Part shown: one piece after another, positions 10,826 through 21,218 of the stretch | Layout of the letters: each line of letters starts with the position of its first letter | How positions within the stretch are numbered: position 1 is the stretch's first letter | From: Streptomyces diastatochromogenes | GTDB lineage: Bacteria; Actinomycetota; Actinomycetes; Streptomycetales; Streptomycetaceae | Length of the DNA: 64,000 nucleotides | Direction: 5' to 3' | Assembly (NCBI GenBank): GCA_026913215.1 | Contig: JAPTYK010000001.1 | Location: 2,728,001-2,792,000 of the forward strand | Notes under the pieces: model-generated | Seen by the model: only the letters and a program-made list of their open reading frames with translations | What the model was told of the DNA's origin: nothing | The model's database searches: none | Translations under genes and position numbers: made by a program

Positions 10826-10856
10826 GGTCCGTACCCGTTATCTTTCCGCGATGTTC
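10824..10856 (-). promoter_or_regulatory. Promoter/operator element of the phosphodiesterase gene, shared with the phosphonate operon
   Basis: Read on the minus strand it is CATCGCGGAAAGATAACGGG followed by TACGGACCAA. About 27 of 33 positions match the element at 16579-16611. GATAAC may act as a -10 box and GGTNNGGNCCAA resembles the half-site pattern bound by HutC-type GntR repressors such as the one encoded at 16629-17386. It is 61 bp from the start codon. Confidence 0.6.
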
Positions 10857-10886
10857 GGAGGCTTTCCAGGGGCAGTGGGTGAACTC

Positions 10887-11945
10887 TTAGCTTCCGGTCG
10901 CGGACTTCCACGCGTCGACGTACGCCGTGAGGTTCTTGTCGATGTCGGCCCAGTCCGGCTCGAAGACCTCGACGCCCTCCATCAGCCTGCCCAGCTCGAT
11001 CGCGTTGGCGTCGGTGGTCTTGACGTCCTTGCGGGCCGGGAAGCCGCCGCCGATCGCGCTGACCTCGCGCTGGGCGCCCTCGCTCAGCATGAAGTCGAGG
11101 AGCTTCTTGCCGTTCTCGGTGTGCGGGGCCTTGTTCACCAGGCCGGCGGCGTACGGCAGGGCGAAGGTGGTGGGCTTGCCGCCGTCCTTCGCCGGGAACC
11201 AGATGCCGAGGTTCGGCATGGACTTGGCCTGGGCGAAGTTCATCTGGACGTCGCCGTTGGCGACGAGGAGTTCGCCCTTGTCCACCTTGGGGGCGAGCTT
11301 GGAGGTGGAGGAGGACGGGCCGACGTTGTTGGCCTGGAGCTTCTTCAGGTACTCCATCGCCGGCTCCTTGCCGCCGAAGTCGTGCATCGCCTTGATGAGG
11401 ACGGCGGTGCCGTCGCCCGCGACGCCGGGGGTGGAGTACTGGAGCTTGTCCTTGTACTTCGTGTCGAGGAGCTCCTCCCAGGTCTTCGGGGCGGCGGGCA
11501 GCTCCTTCTTGTTGTGGACGAAGCCGAAGTAGTTGTTGACGACGGAGGTCCAGGTGCCGTCCTCCGACTTGTCGGCGCCGTCGACCTGGTCGGAGCCCTT
11601 CGGCTCGTACGACTGGAGCAGGCCCTTGGAGCCGGCCTGCTGGATGAAGGGCGGCAGGGTGACGAGGAGGTCGGCCTGCGTGTTGCTCTTCTCGCGGAGG
11701 GCGCGCTGCACCATCTCCCCGGAGCCGCCCTCGACGTACTTGACCTTGATGCCGGTCTGCTTCTCGAAGTCGGCGAAGACCTTGTCGTACCAGCCGTCGC
11801 CCTTCTCCCCCTTGAGGCCGTCGGCACTGTAGACGGTGACGACCTTCTCGTCGACGGCGTCGGAGGAGCCGCCGCAGGCGGTCAGCGTGGCGGCGAGGAC
11901 GAGGGCGCCGGTGACGGCGGCGACCGGCTTGGCGTACGTACGCAT
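10887..11945 (-). CDS. phnS: 2-Aminoethylphosphonate ABC transporter, substrate-binding lipoprotein
   Basis: An intact 352-residue solute-binding protein. It has a lipoprotein signal ending in AATLTACGGSS (lipobox Cys), then VVTVYSADGL and the extracellular-binding fold with WYDKVFADFEKQTGIKVKYV, VVNNYFGFVHNKKELP and GGFPARKDVKT. The sequence and the permease/ATPase neighbours fit the PhnS type that captures 2-aminoethylphosphonate outside the membrane. It is the last gene of the operon, 28 bp after the permease gene, and is followed by a terminator hairpin. Confidence 0.85.
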   Translation of the reverse strand: MRTYAKPVAAVTGALVLAATLTACGGSSDAVDEKVVTVYSADGLKGEKGDGWYDKVFADFEKQTGIKVKYVEGGSGEMVQRALREKSNTQADLLVTLPPFIQQAGSKGLLQSYEPKGSDQVDGADKSEDGTWTSVVNNYFGFVHNKKELPAAPKTWEELLDTKYKDKLQYSTPGVAGDGTAVLIKAMHDFGGKEPAMEYLKKLQANNVGPSSSTSKLAPKVDKGELLVANGDVQMNFAQAKSMPNLGIWFPAKDGGKPTTFALPYAAGLVNKAPHTENGKKLLDFMLSEGAQREVSAIGGGFPARKDVKTTDANAIELGRLMEGVEVFEPDWADIDKNLTAYVDAWKSATGS

Positions 11946-11973
11946 AACGTTGTTCTCTCCTGGCAGTCGAGTA

Positions 11974-12771
11974 CTAGCGGTACGAGGCTTTGGTGCGGAT
12001 GCGGGAGACGGCGAGCAGCGCGAGCAGCGTCGCGGCCATGAGGACCACGGCCAGCGCCGAGCCGGTGAACAGGGAGCCCCGGTCGGTGGCGGTGAAGATG
12101 AGCACCGGCAGCGGCATCCAGTCCGGCGGGTAGAGCATCATCGTGGCGCTGAGCTCCCCCATGGACAGGGCGAAGCAGAGCCCGGCGGCCGCGGTCAGGG
12201 ACGGCAGCAGGAGCGGCAGCCTCACCCGGAACAGCACGTACGAGGGGCGGGCGCCGAGGCTGGCCGCCGCCTGCTCGTACATCGGGTCCAGGCGCCGGAT
12301 GGCCGCCGAGACCGACTGGTGGGCGAAGGCCGTGACGAGGACGGTGTGCGCGAGGATCACGATCCAGGGCGTGCCGTTGAGGAGCACCGGCGGCTTCGAG
12401 AAGGCGACGAGGACGGCGAGACCGACGACCACGGACGGCACGGCGACCGGCAGCATGAACAGGGCGTCGAGCAGCCGCTTGCCCTTCTTGCCCAGGGCGG
12501 CCGCGGCGAGCGCCGCCCAGGTGCCGAGGGTCAGCGCGACCACGCTCGCGGTGACGGCCGTGACCAGGCTGGTGGTGAGCGCCTGGAGGGACTCCCCGCG
12601 CACGGCCGCCGCGTAGTGGGCGGTGGTGGGTCCGGAGGGGAAGGCGCCGGACCAGTGGGTGGAGAACGAGGCGGTGAGGATGACGAGGAGGGGCAGGGCG
12701 AAGAGCGGCAGGAAGAGGACCGCGAGCACGGCCCAGGCCGTCCACCTGCCCGTACGGCTATGCACCAGCAC
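11974..12771 (-). CDS. phnV: 2-Aminoethylphosphonate ABC transporter, permease 2
   Basis: An intact 265-residue integral membrane protein with about six hydrophobic helices. The ABC permease coupling motif is visible as EQAAASLGARPSYVLFRVRL near residues 175-195. It would pair with the other permease to form the import channel. Its start overlaps the upstream permease gene by 14 bp. The N-terminus MLVHSRTGRWTAWAVLAVLF is short and basic, as expected for inside-first topology. Confidence 0.85.
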   Translation of the reverse strand: MLVHSRTGRWTAWAVLAVLFLPLFALPLLVILTASFSTHWSGAFPSGPTTAHYAAAVRGESLQALTTSLVTAVTASVVALTLGTWAALAAAALGKKGKRLLDALFMLPVAVPSVVVGLAVLVAFSKPPVLLNGTPWIVILAHTVLVTAFAHQSVSAAIRRLDPMYEQAAASLGARPSYVLFRVRLPLLLPSLTAAAGLCFALSMGELSATMMLYPPDWMPLPVLIFTATDRGSLFTGSALAVVLMAATLLALLAVSRIRTKASYR

Positions 12772-13655
12772 GGCGGCTCACCCCCCGGTAGAGGACGTAG
12801 AGGCCGACCGAGAGCGCGACGTTGACGACGGCGACGACGCAGGCGGCGGCGTAGTCGGATTCGAGGATCGCCTTGCCGTAGACGAGCATCGGCAGGGTCG
12901 TGACGCCCTTGGCTCCGGTGAAGAGGACGATCCCGAACTCGTTGAGGCACATGACGAGGACGAGGCTGCCGCCGGCGGCCAGCGCGGGCAGCGCCTCGGG
13001 CAGGATCACCTGCCGGACGATCCGCAGCGGCCGCGCGCCGAGCGAGGACGCCACCTCCAGCTGCGCGGTCTCGATCTGCGAGAACGCGGCGAGCAGCGGG
13101 CGCATCACGAACGGCGTGAAGTACGTGATCTCCGCGAGGAGGACCCCCCACGGCGTGGTGAGGAAGTGGAACGGCCCTTCGGCCGCCCCCGTGACGTCCG
13201 TCCACAGCCCGTTCGCCATGCCGACCGTGCCGTAGACGAACAGCAGCGCGAGCGTGATCAGGAACGACGGGAAGGAGAGGAACACGTCGATGAACTTCGA
13301 CACCGCCTTCCCCCCGGGGAACGGCACGAACGCGATCACCAGCGCCAGCACGAACCCCAGGACGAGACACCCGGCGGTCGCGGCGACCGCCAGCCACACG
13401 GTCGTGACGAGCGCCTCCCGGAAGGACGCCGAGGCGAAGACCTCGGCGTACGCGCCGGGGGCCAGGGACTCCTGGACGACGAGGGCGAGGGGGTAGAGGA
13501 AGACGAGCGCGAGGACGGCGACGGGGGGAAGGGCCCAGAGCACCGTGGTGGGCCCTCGTCCGCCAGGGGCGCGGGGGTCCCTCCCGGACGGGGTCCGGGG
13601 GAGGGTGGGCACGGCCCCCGGTGCGGCCCGGCGTTCCACGAGACCTGTGCCGGGA

Positions 13656-13663
<8 letters not shown>
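12758..13663 (-). CDS. phnU: 2-Aminoethylphosphonate ABC transporter, permease 1
   Basis: An intact 301-residue membrane permease with the EAA-type loop LEVASSLGARPLRIVRQVIL and six or so helices (for example VLWALPPVAVLALVFLYPLAL). It overlaps the ATPase gene by 8 bp upstream and the second permease gene by 14 bp downstream, so the three are translated together. The Pro/Arg-rich first 35 residues are not conserved-looking and a later start is possible. Confidence 0.85.
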
Positions 13664-14701
<1,038 letters not shown>

Positions 14702-14705
<4 letters not shown>

Positions 14706-15388
14706 GCCTCGTACTCCCGTATCAGACCGGGGAGCTGCGCGACCGAGGCGAGGACGTGCGTGGCGCCGTGCTCCTTGAGCGCGGTCCCGTCGTGCGCGCC
14801 CGTCAGGACGCCGGCGACGATCCCGGCGCCGGAGCGGACGCCGCTGAGCATGTCGTACGAGGTGTCGCCCGCGACCGTGATCCGCCGGACGTCGTCGACG
14901 GCTCCCGTCCGGAGGAAGGCGGCGAGGACCATGTCCGGGTGGGGGCGGCCCCGGCCGCCCGCGTCGGCCGGGCAGAGGGTCAGTTCGACGAGGTCGCGCC
15001 AGCCGAGGGCGTCGAGGATGGCGTCCTGGGTGACGCGGGCGAAGCCGGTGGTGAGGACGACGGTCCGGCCCTGGTCCTTCAGCTCGGCGATGGCCTCGGC
15101 GGCGCCGGGGACGGGGGCGATGAGGCCGCCGGAGACCAGCTCTCCGTACGCCGCCTCGAAGGCGAGGTTGGCCTCCTGGGCGCGGGTCTCGTCGCCGCCG
15201 AAGAGGTGGCGGAAGACGGAGATCTTGGACTCGCCCATGGTGGCGCGGACGTAGTCGATCATCGTGGCGGGGTCTTCGCCGAGGCGTTCGGCGGCGGCCG
15301 TGAAGGCCCGCTCGACGAGTCCGCCGTCGGCGACGGTCGTGCCGGCCATGTCGAGGACGACGAGGTTGTTCTTCTGCACGGTGTTCAC
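14702..15388 (-). CDS. PhnX-like phosphonoacetaldehyde hydrolase (HAD family)
   Basis: A HAD hydrolase beginning VNTVQKNNLVVLDMAGTTV; DMAGTT is motif I with the nucleophilic Asp. The cap segment MGESKISVFRHL aligns by eye with the PhnX cap MGLLKIDHVR, keeping the Lys that forms the Schiff base with phosphonoacetaldehyde in characterised PhnX. HPDMVLAAF and VAGDTSYDM give motifs III and IV. The expected products are acetaldehyde and phosphate. The GTG start at 15388 overlaps the stop of the FAD oxidoreductase gene (GTGA); a GTG at 15379 is the alternative. It corresponds to the phosphonatase-like family often found with aminoethylphosphonate importers. Confidence 0.85.
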
Positions 15389-16504
15389 CAGCCCAGTTCG
15401 TTCGCGGTCTGCTCGGCGATGGCGGGCGAGCAGGTCATGCCCCGGCCGCCGGGTCCGGTCACCAGCCACACGCCGTCGCGGACCCGCTGGCGGTGCACGA
15501 CCCGGCTGGTGTCGACGCACTGCGCGTACACCCCGGCCCAGCGGCGCCGGATCTTCGGCAGCGGGCGGCCGAGGAAGGACTCGACGACGCGGGTGAGGTG
15601 CTCGTAGGGGTCTTCGAGGGTGTCGAAGGCGAAGGGTGCTCGTACTCGTGGGTGTCGCCGATGGTCAGTCCGCCGTCGAGCCGCTGCACCATGAGCAGCT
15701 GCATCTTGTGGGCGGCGGCGGTCGGGTCCTGCGCCTGCCGCTCGTTGAGGGCGTCCAGGGCGGGGGACGCGTACGCCGGGTAGTAGCGGAAGGAGTCCGC
15801 GTCGGCGACGGAGGTGGTGAGCGGCTCGCCGAGGGGCGCGGTCTGCATCATCTGGAGCCGGACGCGGCGGACGGGTATCTCGCCGGCGACCTCGCGGACG
15901 AGGCCGGAGAGCCAGGCGCCGGTGCACAGGACGACGGCGTCGCCGGTGTGGACCTCGCCCCGGTCGTCGCGGACGGCGTTCTCGCCGACGACGTCCCGGA
16001 CCTCGCGGTTCGGCAGGAAGGTGTACTTCCCGGTGGCGAGGAGGGCCTCGCGCAGGGCGAGCTGGGCGAGGCGCGGTTCGACGGCCGCGTCCCGCTCGCA
16101 CCACAGCGCCGCCTCGAACGCGCCGCGCAGGGCCGGGTTGACCGCGCGGGCCTCGTCGGCGGTGAGCAGCTTGTAGCCGCGGGCGGCGGCGTCGGGGCGG
16201 GCGAGGGCGGCCTCGGCGACGGCGAGTTCGAGCTCGTTCCGCACGGGGGTGAGGGAGCCGATGGCCCGGAAGCCGAGGCCGGGGACGCGGGCGCCGATGC
16301 CCTCCCAGAGTTCCCGGGCCCGGAGGGCGGTGTCGAGCTCCTCGCCGCCCGCCCGTCCGCTCACCCAGATCTGGCCGAAGTTGCGGAGGAGGCTCCGCGC
16401 GCCTCGGCCTCGCGCTCGATGTGTACGACCTCGTGGCCGCGTTCCACTGCGTGCCAGGCGTGCATGGTTCCCACCACGCCGGCTCCTACGACGATCACCT
16501 TCAT
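15385..16504 (-). CDS. FAD-dependent oxidoreductase of the aminoethylphosphonate operon (TIGR03364-like)
   Basis: The N-terminal Rossmann motif is MKVIVVGAGVVGTMHAWHAV (GxGxxG). The rest is a DAO-type flavoprotein with ALWCERDAAVEPRLAQLAL, GDAVVLCTGAWLSGLV and the C-terminal FAD-closing WLVTGPGGRGMTCSPAIAE. A family of this type accompanies PhnX-like hydrolases where no PhnW transaminase is present. I infer that it oxidatively deaminates 2-aminoethylphosphonate to phosphonoacetaldehyde, which the next gene would hydrolyse. It is the first gene of the operon, 75 bp downstream of the shared promoter element. Frame shifts near 16385 and 15640 split it. Confidence 0.75.
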
Positions 16505-16578
16505 GACGACGACGGTCGCGGGAGCGGGTGGACCGGACGGGTCCGGCGGACGACGGGACGGTGAACGGGCCGACAAGC

Positions 16579-16611
16579 TTGGACCAGACCCGTTATCGTT
16601 CCGTGATGCTC
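16579..16611 (-). promoter_or_regulatory. Promoter/operator element of the aminoethylphosphonate operon
   Basis: On the minus strand it reads CATCACGGAACGATAACGGG then TCTGGTCCAA. The same pattern occurs upstream of the phosphodiesterase gene. The TTGGACCAGACC part on the plus strand resembles HutC/DasR-class operator half-sites, and the HutC repressor gene lies only 18 bp further right. Regulation of this operon by that repressor is an inference. Confidence 0.6.
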
Positions 16612-16628
16612 CTTGAGGGGCCGGACGG

Positions 16629-17386
16629 TCAGTCCTGCCGCCCCAGATGCGTGGTGAAGCTGAACCGGTCCCCCCGGTAGAGCGTCCGGACCCGCTCCAG
16701 CGGCCGCCCCGCCGTGTCCCGGGAGACGCGGTGGATCAGCAGCATCGGCAGCGCGGGCGGGGTGCCGATCAGCAGGGCCTCGCGCGGGGTCGCGAGGACG
16801 GTCTCGATGCGCTCGTCGGCGTCGCCGAACGAGATGCCGAGCCGGTCGTGGAGGTACGCGTAGAAGGACGAGTCCGGATCGAACTCGGCGTCCAGGCGCG
16901 GGGCGCGGGCCTCGGAGACGTACGTGCTCTCCAGACCGACCCGCTCGTCGTCAGCGAGCAGCACCCGCTCCATGTGCCAGACGGGCTCGCCCCGTTCGAC
17001 GCCGACCTCGGGGGCGAGCACCTCCGGGCAGGGGAAGCGGTCCAGCGAGATCAGACTGCGGCCGGGCGGCGGCCCTGGCGGCGCACGCCCTCCGTGTAGC
17101 TGGCGAGCGACAGCGGCTGCTCCAGCTTGGGCCCCGCGACGACCGTGCCCCGGCCCTGGCGGCGCAGCCGTCCCTCCAGGAGCAGTTCGCGCAGCGCCTG
17201 CCGGACGGTCTCGCGGGACACCTCGTACCGGACGGCGAGGTCCCGCTCGGTCGGCAGCAGCCCGCCCTCCCCCAACTCGTCGACCATCAGGGCGAGCTTC
17301 GCCTTGACGGCGTAGTACTTGGGGACGCGGCCGTGCTCGGGGATGCCGGAGCGGACGGGGGCGCCGGGGCTGGTCTGGTAGTTCAT
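16629..17386 (-). CDS. GntR/HutC-family repressor (DasR-like), probable regulator of phosphonate uptake
   Basis: An N-terminal winged helix is visible in LLPTERDLAVRYEVSRETVR and QALRELLLEGRLRRQGRGT, followed by a UTRA effector domain (EPVWHMERVLLADDE, AIET-type region ESTYVSEARAP, MLLIHRVSRDTAGRPLERV, YRGDRFSFTTHL). The overall pattern, including VPKYYAVK at the N-terminus, is close to DasR but clearly a paralogue. It is encoded just upstream of, and in the same direction as, the aminoethylphosphonate operon, and both phosphonate-related promoters carry a HutC-like half-site. The effector could be a phosphonate. One frame shift near 17065. Confidence 0.8.
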
Positions 17387-17436
17387 CCGGGGATGGTCGC
17401 AGACGGGGATGAACGGGAAGGTGTACGGCGCATGAC

Positions 17437-18280
17437 TCAGCGGTGCCGGGGCCGCCGGGCGGCCGGAAGAGGACCGCGCCGAGCAGGACCAGGCCGCCCG
17501 CGAGCGGGACGAGGACCCGCGCGTACGCCTCGGACTCCCGCCCCGTGCTGGCCAGTTCGGGGTCCCGCGCGGGGTCCCGCACGGGCTCTCGCGCGGGGGC
17601 TCGGCGCGCCCGTGACGGACGGGGCCGGAACCGGAGGGCGGGCCGTTCCGGGCGGTGCGGAAGGGTCGGGTGTGTCAGGTGCGGTGGGGCGCCCGGCTCG
17701 GCGGGGCCCACGGTCAGGCGGTAGTCGCCGGACTCGCCGACCCAGTCGCCGTCCTCGCCCCGGCGCTGCACGACCGCCGCGTTCACGACGACCTCGTCGG
17801 GCGCCGTCTCCCGCGCGAACGTCAGGCGCACGGGGACGGTGACCGTCCGGCCGCGGGCACCGCGAAGCCCCGAAGCCGGTGAACGCGCCCACGTTCTCCG
17901 CCTCGTCGGTCGCCTCGAAGGCCACCGGACGCCAGCGCGCCGACCCGCGTCGTAGAACTCGAACCGGATCTGGTCCGGGCGCAGGACCCGGTCCCGGTCG
18001 GTCAGGACGAGCACCGGGTGCACCCCGAACAGGGCGCGTCGGTGGTGTTGGTGAGGTCCAGCTTCCAGTCCTGGAAGGGACCTCCGGCCGGATAGTCGGC
18101 CGGACCTCCGTGGATCCGGGTGTCCAGCGGAAACCCGCCGCCGGCCGGGGTCTCGCAGGTGGGGCGGGCGGGTCGGGTGCGGGGCGGCGAGGGCCGGGGC
18201 GGCGATCGCGAGGGGGCCCGCGACGGCCGTGGCCACGGTCAGTGCGCGAACGCCGCTCAGGCGCCGGGGGCGGTTGCCAT
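17437..18280 (-). CDS. Surface protein with LASTG-type sortase signal
   Basis: A signal peptide (ALTVATAVAGPLAIAAPALA) precedes a beta-rich domain (FQDWKLDLTNTTDAP, GVHPVLVLTDRDRVLRPDQI, RTVTVPVRLTFARETAPDE, GESGDYRLTVG). A Pro/Arg linker then leads to the C-terminal triad: ELASTG, the hydrophobic RVLVPLAGGLVLLGAVLF, and a basic RRP-rich tail ending RHR. This is the LAXTG pattern handled by class E sortases. The start at 18280 assumes one missing C. Other frame breaks lie near 18140, 18040, 17955, 17860 and 17470. Function unknown; homologous Streptomyces proteins are annotated only as hypothetical. Confidence 0.65.
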
Positions 18281-18439
18281 GGGCGGGTGCCTTTGCTGCT
18301 CGGACGGGCCCTGAGGGCAGGGGACGGCGGCGACGCTGCCACGCGGGAGGGGGCGGGCGGGGCAGCGACACCGGGGGGACACCCGGGGAGAGGGAGAGAT
18401 CCGCCTGATCGGCCTATCGCCTGATGATCGGACCTTCTG

Positions 18440-18585
18440 TCTGGATCCCCTTCGGTCGCTTCCCGAAGACCCGATCTCCTTCGGTCGCTTCCCGGAGACC
18501 GGATCTCCTTCGGCCGCTTTCCGAAGACCGGCTGCTTTCCGGAGACCGGCCGCTTCCCGAAGTCCCGTCACTTCCCGAAGACCGG
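18440..18585. repeat. About 30-bp imperfect tandem repeat between the surface protein and ROK genes
   Basis: Four to five units built on CTTCGGTCGCTTCCCGAAGA with CCGATCTC linkers. Each unit contains an inverted CTTCGG/CCGAAG core, so each could fold as a small hairpin. The array overlaps the last codons of the ROK gene and lies downstream of it, where it could act as transcript end. The rest of the 18281-18567 gap shows no gene. Confidence 0.7.
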
Positions 18586-19621
18586 CGCCAGGGTCAGCCA
18601 CGCCGCGCCCTCCGCCACCGCGTCCCGCCCCGTCGCGAGGCCCACCGGGGCCGTCAGGCCGAGGCCGGTCAGGACCTCCCGTACCCCCTCCGCGAAGGCC
18701 TCCGGCGCGGCGAGCACCACCCGGCCGCCCAGGAGGACCTGGTCGATGTCGAGGAGCCGGACGAGGTTGGCGGCGCCCGTGCCCAGGATCCGCGCGGCCT
18801 CGGCGAGTTCACCGCGGGTGACGGCCGCGAGGCACAGGACCTCCAGGCAGCCGCGCCCGCCGCAGCCGCAGGGCGGCCCGTCGAGCTGGACGGTCTGGTG
18901 GCCGAGCTCGCCCGCGCCGGTCCTGTCCCCGCGCAGCGGCGCGCCGCCGAGGACGAGGCCGACGCCGAGCCCCGTACCGAGGTGGACGTAGGCGAAGGAG
19001 CCGGGGGCGGCGGGGCGGAGGGCGAGGCCGAGGGCGGCGGCGTTGGTGTCCTTGTCGAGGACGACGGGCAGCCCGAGGCGCGCCGCCAGCTCGTCCCGTA
19101 CGGGATGCCCGGCCCACGCGGGAAGCCGGTCACCCGGCCCGGCACCCCGGCCCGGTGGTCGAGCGGGCCGGGCATGGCGAGGCCGACGCCGAGGACGGCG
19201 GCGTTCGCCGCGACCCCTCACGCAGCGCCCGCACCTCCTCCGTCACCGCGTCGAGGACCGGCCCCGCGCCCGCGCCCAGGTCCACGGGGCGGCGGCGCAC
19301 CTCAGGGGGTGCCCGCGAGGTCGGTCAGGAGGAGGTGAGCTCGTCGCGGTCGAGGTGGACGCCGACGGCGTACGCGGCGGAGGGCTCCAGGCGCAGGACC
19401 GTGCGGGGCTTGCCGCCGGTCGAGGCGCGGTGGCCGGCCTCCGCGGCGAGGCCCTCGGCCCGGAGCCGGGCGGTGATCTTGCTGACGGCCTGCGGGGTGA
19501 GCCCGGTCCGCTCGGCCAGCTCCAGGCGGCTGATCCCGGTCTCCCCGCCGTACGCAGCAGGTCGAGCACGTGCGCGGCGTTGGGGCTGCGCACGGCCGGT
19601 ACCTGCGCGTTCTCTTCTCAC
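18568..19621 (-). CDS. ROK-family transcriptional regulator
   Basis: An N-terminal winged helix (GISRLELAERTGLTPQAVSK ITARLRAEGLA) is followed by a sugar-kinase-like ROK domain: DKDTNAAALG, VHLGTGLGVGLVLGG, TGAGELGHQTV and the zinc motif CGCGGRGCLEVLC. ROK regulators respond to sugars or sugar phosphates. The GTG at 19621 is the best start once one base is restored; the first residues are uncertain. Frame shifts near 19600, 19330, 19215 and 19100. It is divergent from a Gfo/Idh/MocA oxidoreductase gene, and a long palindrome sits between them, so it probably controls that gene and itself. Confidence 0.75.
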
Positions 19622-19644
19622 ACGCCCATTGTCGCCCCCGCTTG

Positions 19645-19671
19645 CACTTTGGCAACCACGTTGCTTAAGTG
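19645..19671. promoter_or_regulatory. Extended palindrome, probable ROK operator
   Basis: The outer arms CACTT/AAGTG and inner arms GCAAC/GTTGC are arranged symmetrically around CAC, covering 27 bp of the divergent promoter region. It ends 6 bp before the ATG of the oxidoreductase gene, so binding would block that gene directly. Confidence 0.6.
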
Positions 19672-19677
19672 GAGCGC

Positions 19678-20743
19678 ATGACCACCCGCTCCGCGTCGGA
19701 CTCGTCGGCTACGGCCTCGCGGGCTCCGTCTTCCACGCCCCGCTGATCGCCGCCTCCGAGGACCTCGCCCTCGCCGCCGTCACCACCGGCAACCCCGAGC
19801 GGGCCGCCGAGGCCCGCGCCGCCCACCCCGGCGTCCGGGTCGCCGCCCGCCCGAGGAGCTGTGGGGCGGGGGGCCGAGGGCTGGACCTGATCGTCGTCGC
19901 CTCCCCAACAAGACGCACGTGGCCCTCGCCACGGCCGCCCTGGAGGCCGGCCTCCCGTGGTCGTCGACAAGCCGCTCGCCGGGACCGCCGCCGAGGCCCG
20001 CGCGCTCGCCGCCCTCGCCGAGGAGCGCGGGCTGCTGCTCTCGGTCTTCCAGAACCGCCGCTGGGACAGCGACTTCCGCACGCTCCGCCGGCTCCTCGGC
20101 GAGGACGCGCTCGGCGAGGTCCAGCGCTTCGAGTCCCGCTTCGAGCGGTGGCGGCCCCGCCCCAAGGGCGGCTGGCGCGAGTCGGGGGCGCCGGAGGAGA
20201 TCGGCGGGCTCCTGTACGACCTGGGGAGCCACGTCGTCGACCAGGCGCTCGTGCTGTTCGGGCCGGTCGTCTCGGTGTACGCCGAGTCGGACGTGCGCCG
20301 GCCGGGCGCCGAGGCCGACGACGACACGTTCCTCGCGCTCACGCACGCGAACGGGGTCCGCTCCCATCTGTACGTGAGCGCCACCACCGCCCAGCTCGGC
20401 CCCCGCTTCCGGGTGCTCGGGCAGCGCGCGGGCTTCGTGAAGTACGGCCTCGACCCCAGGAGGCCGCCCTCCGCGAGGGGCTGCGGCCCGATCCCGGCAC
20501 GGCCTGGGGCGCGGAGCCCGAGGGCCTGTGGGGCCGGATCGGCTCCGGGAGTCGCCGCTGACCGGCGGCGGCATCCCGGTGGAGTCGCTGCCGGGCGACT
20601 ACCCGGCGTACTACGCGGCCGTCGCCGCCGCGCTGCGCGGCACCGGCGAGAACCCGGTCACCGCCCACGAGGCGGCCGCCGCCCTCGACGTCCTGGAGGC
20701 GGCATTGCAGTCGGTACGCGAGGGAATTACGGTACGGCTGTGA
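19678..20743 (+). CDS. Gfo/Idh/MocA-family NAD(P)-dependent oxidoreductase
   Basis: The start MTT leads into [20 protein letters not shown], the Rossmann dinucleotide-binding motif. The family's EKP equivalent is [18 protein letters not shown] (catalytic Lys), and the C-terminal domain contains [37 protein letters not shown] (catalytic His region) and [18 protein letters not shown]. Such enzymes oxidise or reduce sugars and inositols. Frame breaks near 19685, 19855, 19955, 20455 and 20545 interrupt an otherwise full-length (about 355-residue) protein. It is divergent from the ROK regulator and coupled by a GTGA overlap to the next gene. Confidence 0.8.
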
Positions 20744-21218
20744 CGGAAATAGACGAACTGGCGTCCCAGGAAGCCCGGTTGACGCTTCCCCGGTTCACGT
20801 ACGAGGACGCGTGGACGCTCGGCGGTCTCCTCGTGGAGCTGGCCCACGAGCGGAAGGCCCCCGTCGCCATCGACATCCGGCGGGGCGCGCAGCAGCTGTT
20901 CCACTGCGCGCTGCCGGGGTCCAGCGCGGACAACGACGCCTGGATCGACCGCAAGCGGCGGGTCGTCGAGCGGTACGGCGTCAGCTCGTTCCTCGTCGGG
21001 GCCCGCTTCCGGGCCAAGGGACGACGTTCGAGGCCTCCTCGCGCCTCGACCTCGACCGGTACGCCGCCCATGGCGGTTCGTTCCCGATCGCGGTCGAGGG
21101 CGTGGGCGTGATCGGCTCGGTCACGGTCTCGGGGCTGCCGCAGGCCGAGGACCACGCCCTGGTCGTCGAGGGGCTGGAGCGACTGCTCAGCTCATACGCC
21201 GCCGGCGACGACGACTGA
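20740..21218 (+). CDS. UPF0303 / heme-degrading-domain (GlcG-like) protein
   Basis: About 158 residues: [75 protein letters not shown], and a C-terminal [28 protein letters not shown] typical of the family. Related HbpS/GlcG-fold proteins bind heme or small ligands; the exact role of UPF0303 members is not known. Its GTG start overlaps the oxidoreductase stop codon (GTGA). One frame shift near 21020. Its last 32 bp overlap the convergent surface-protein gene. Confidence 0.75.
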
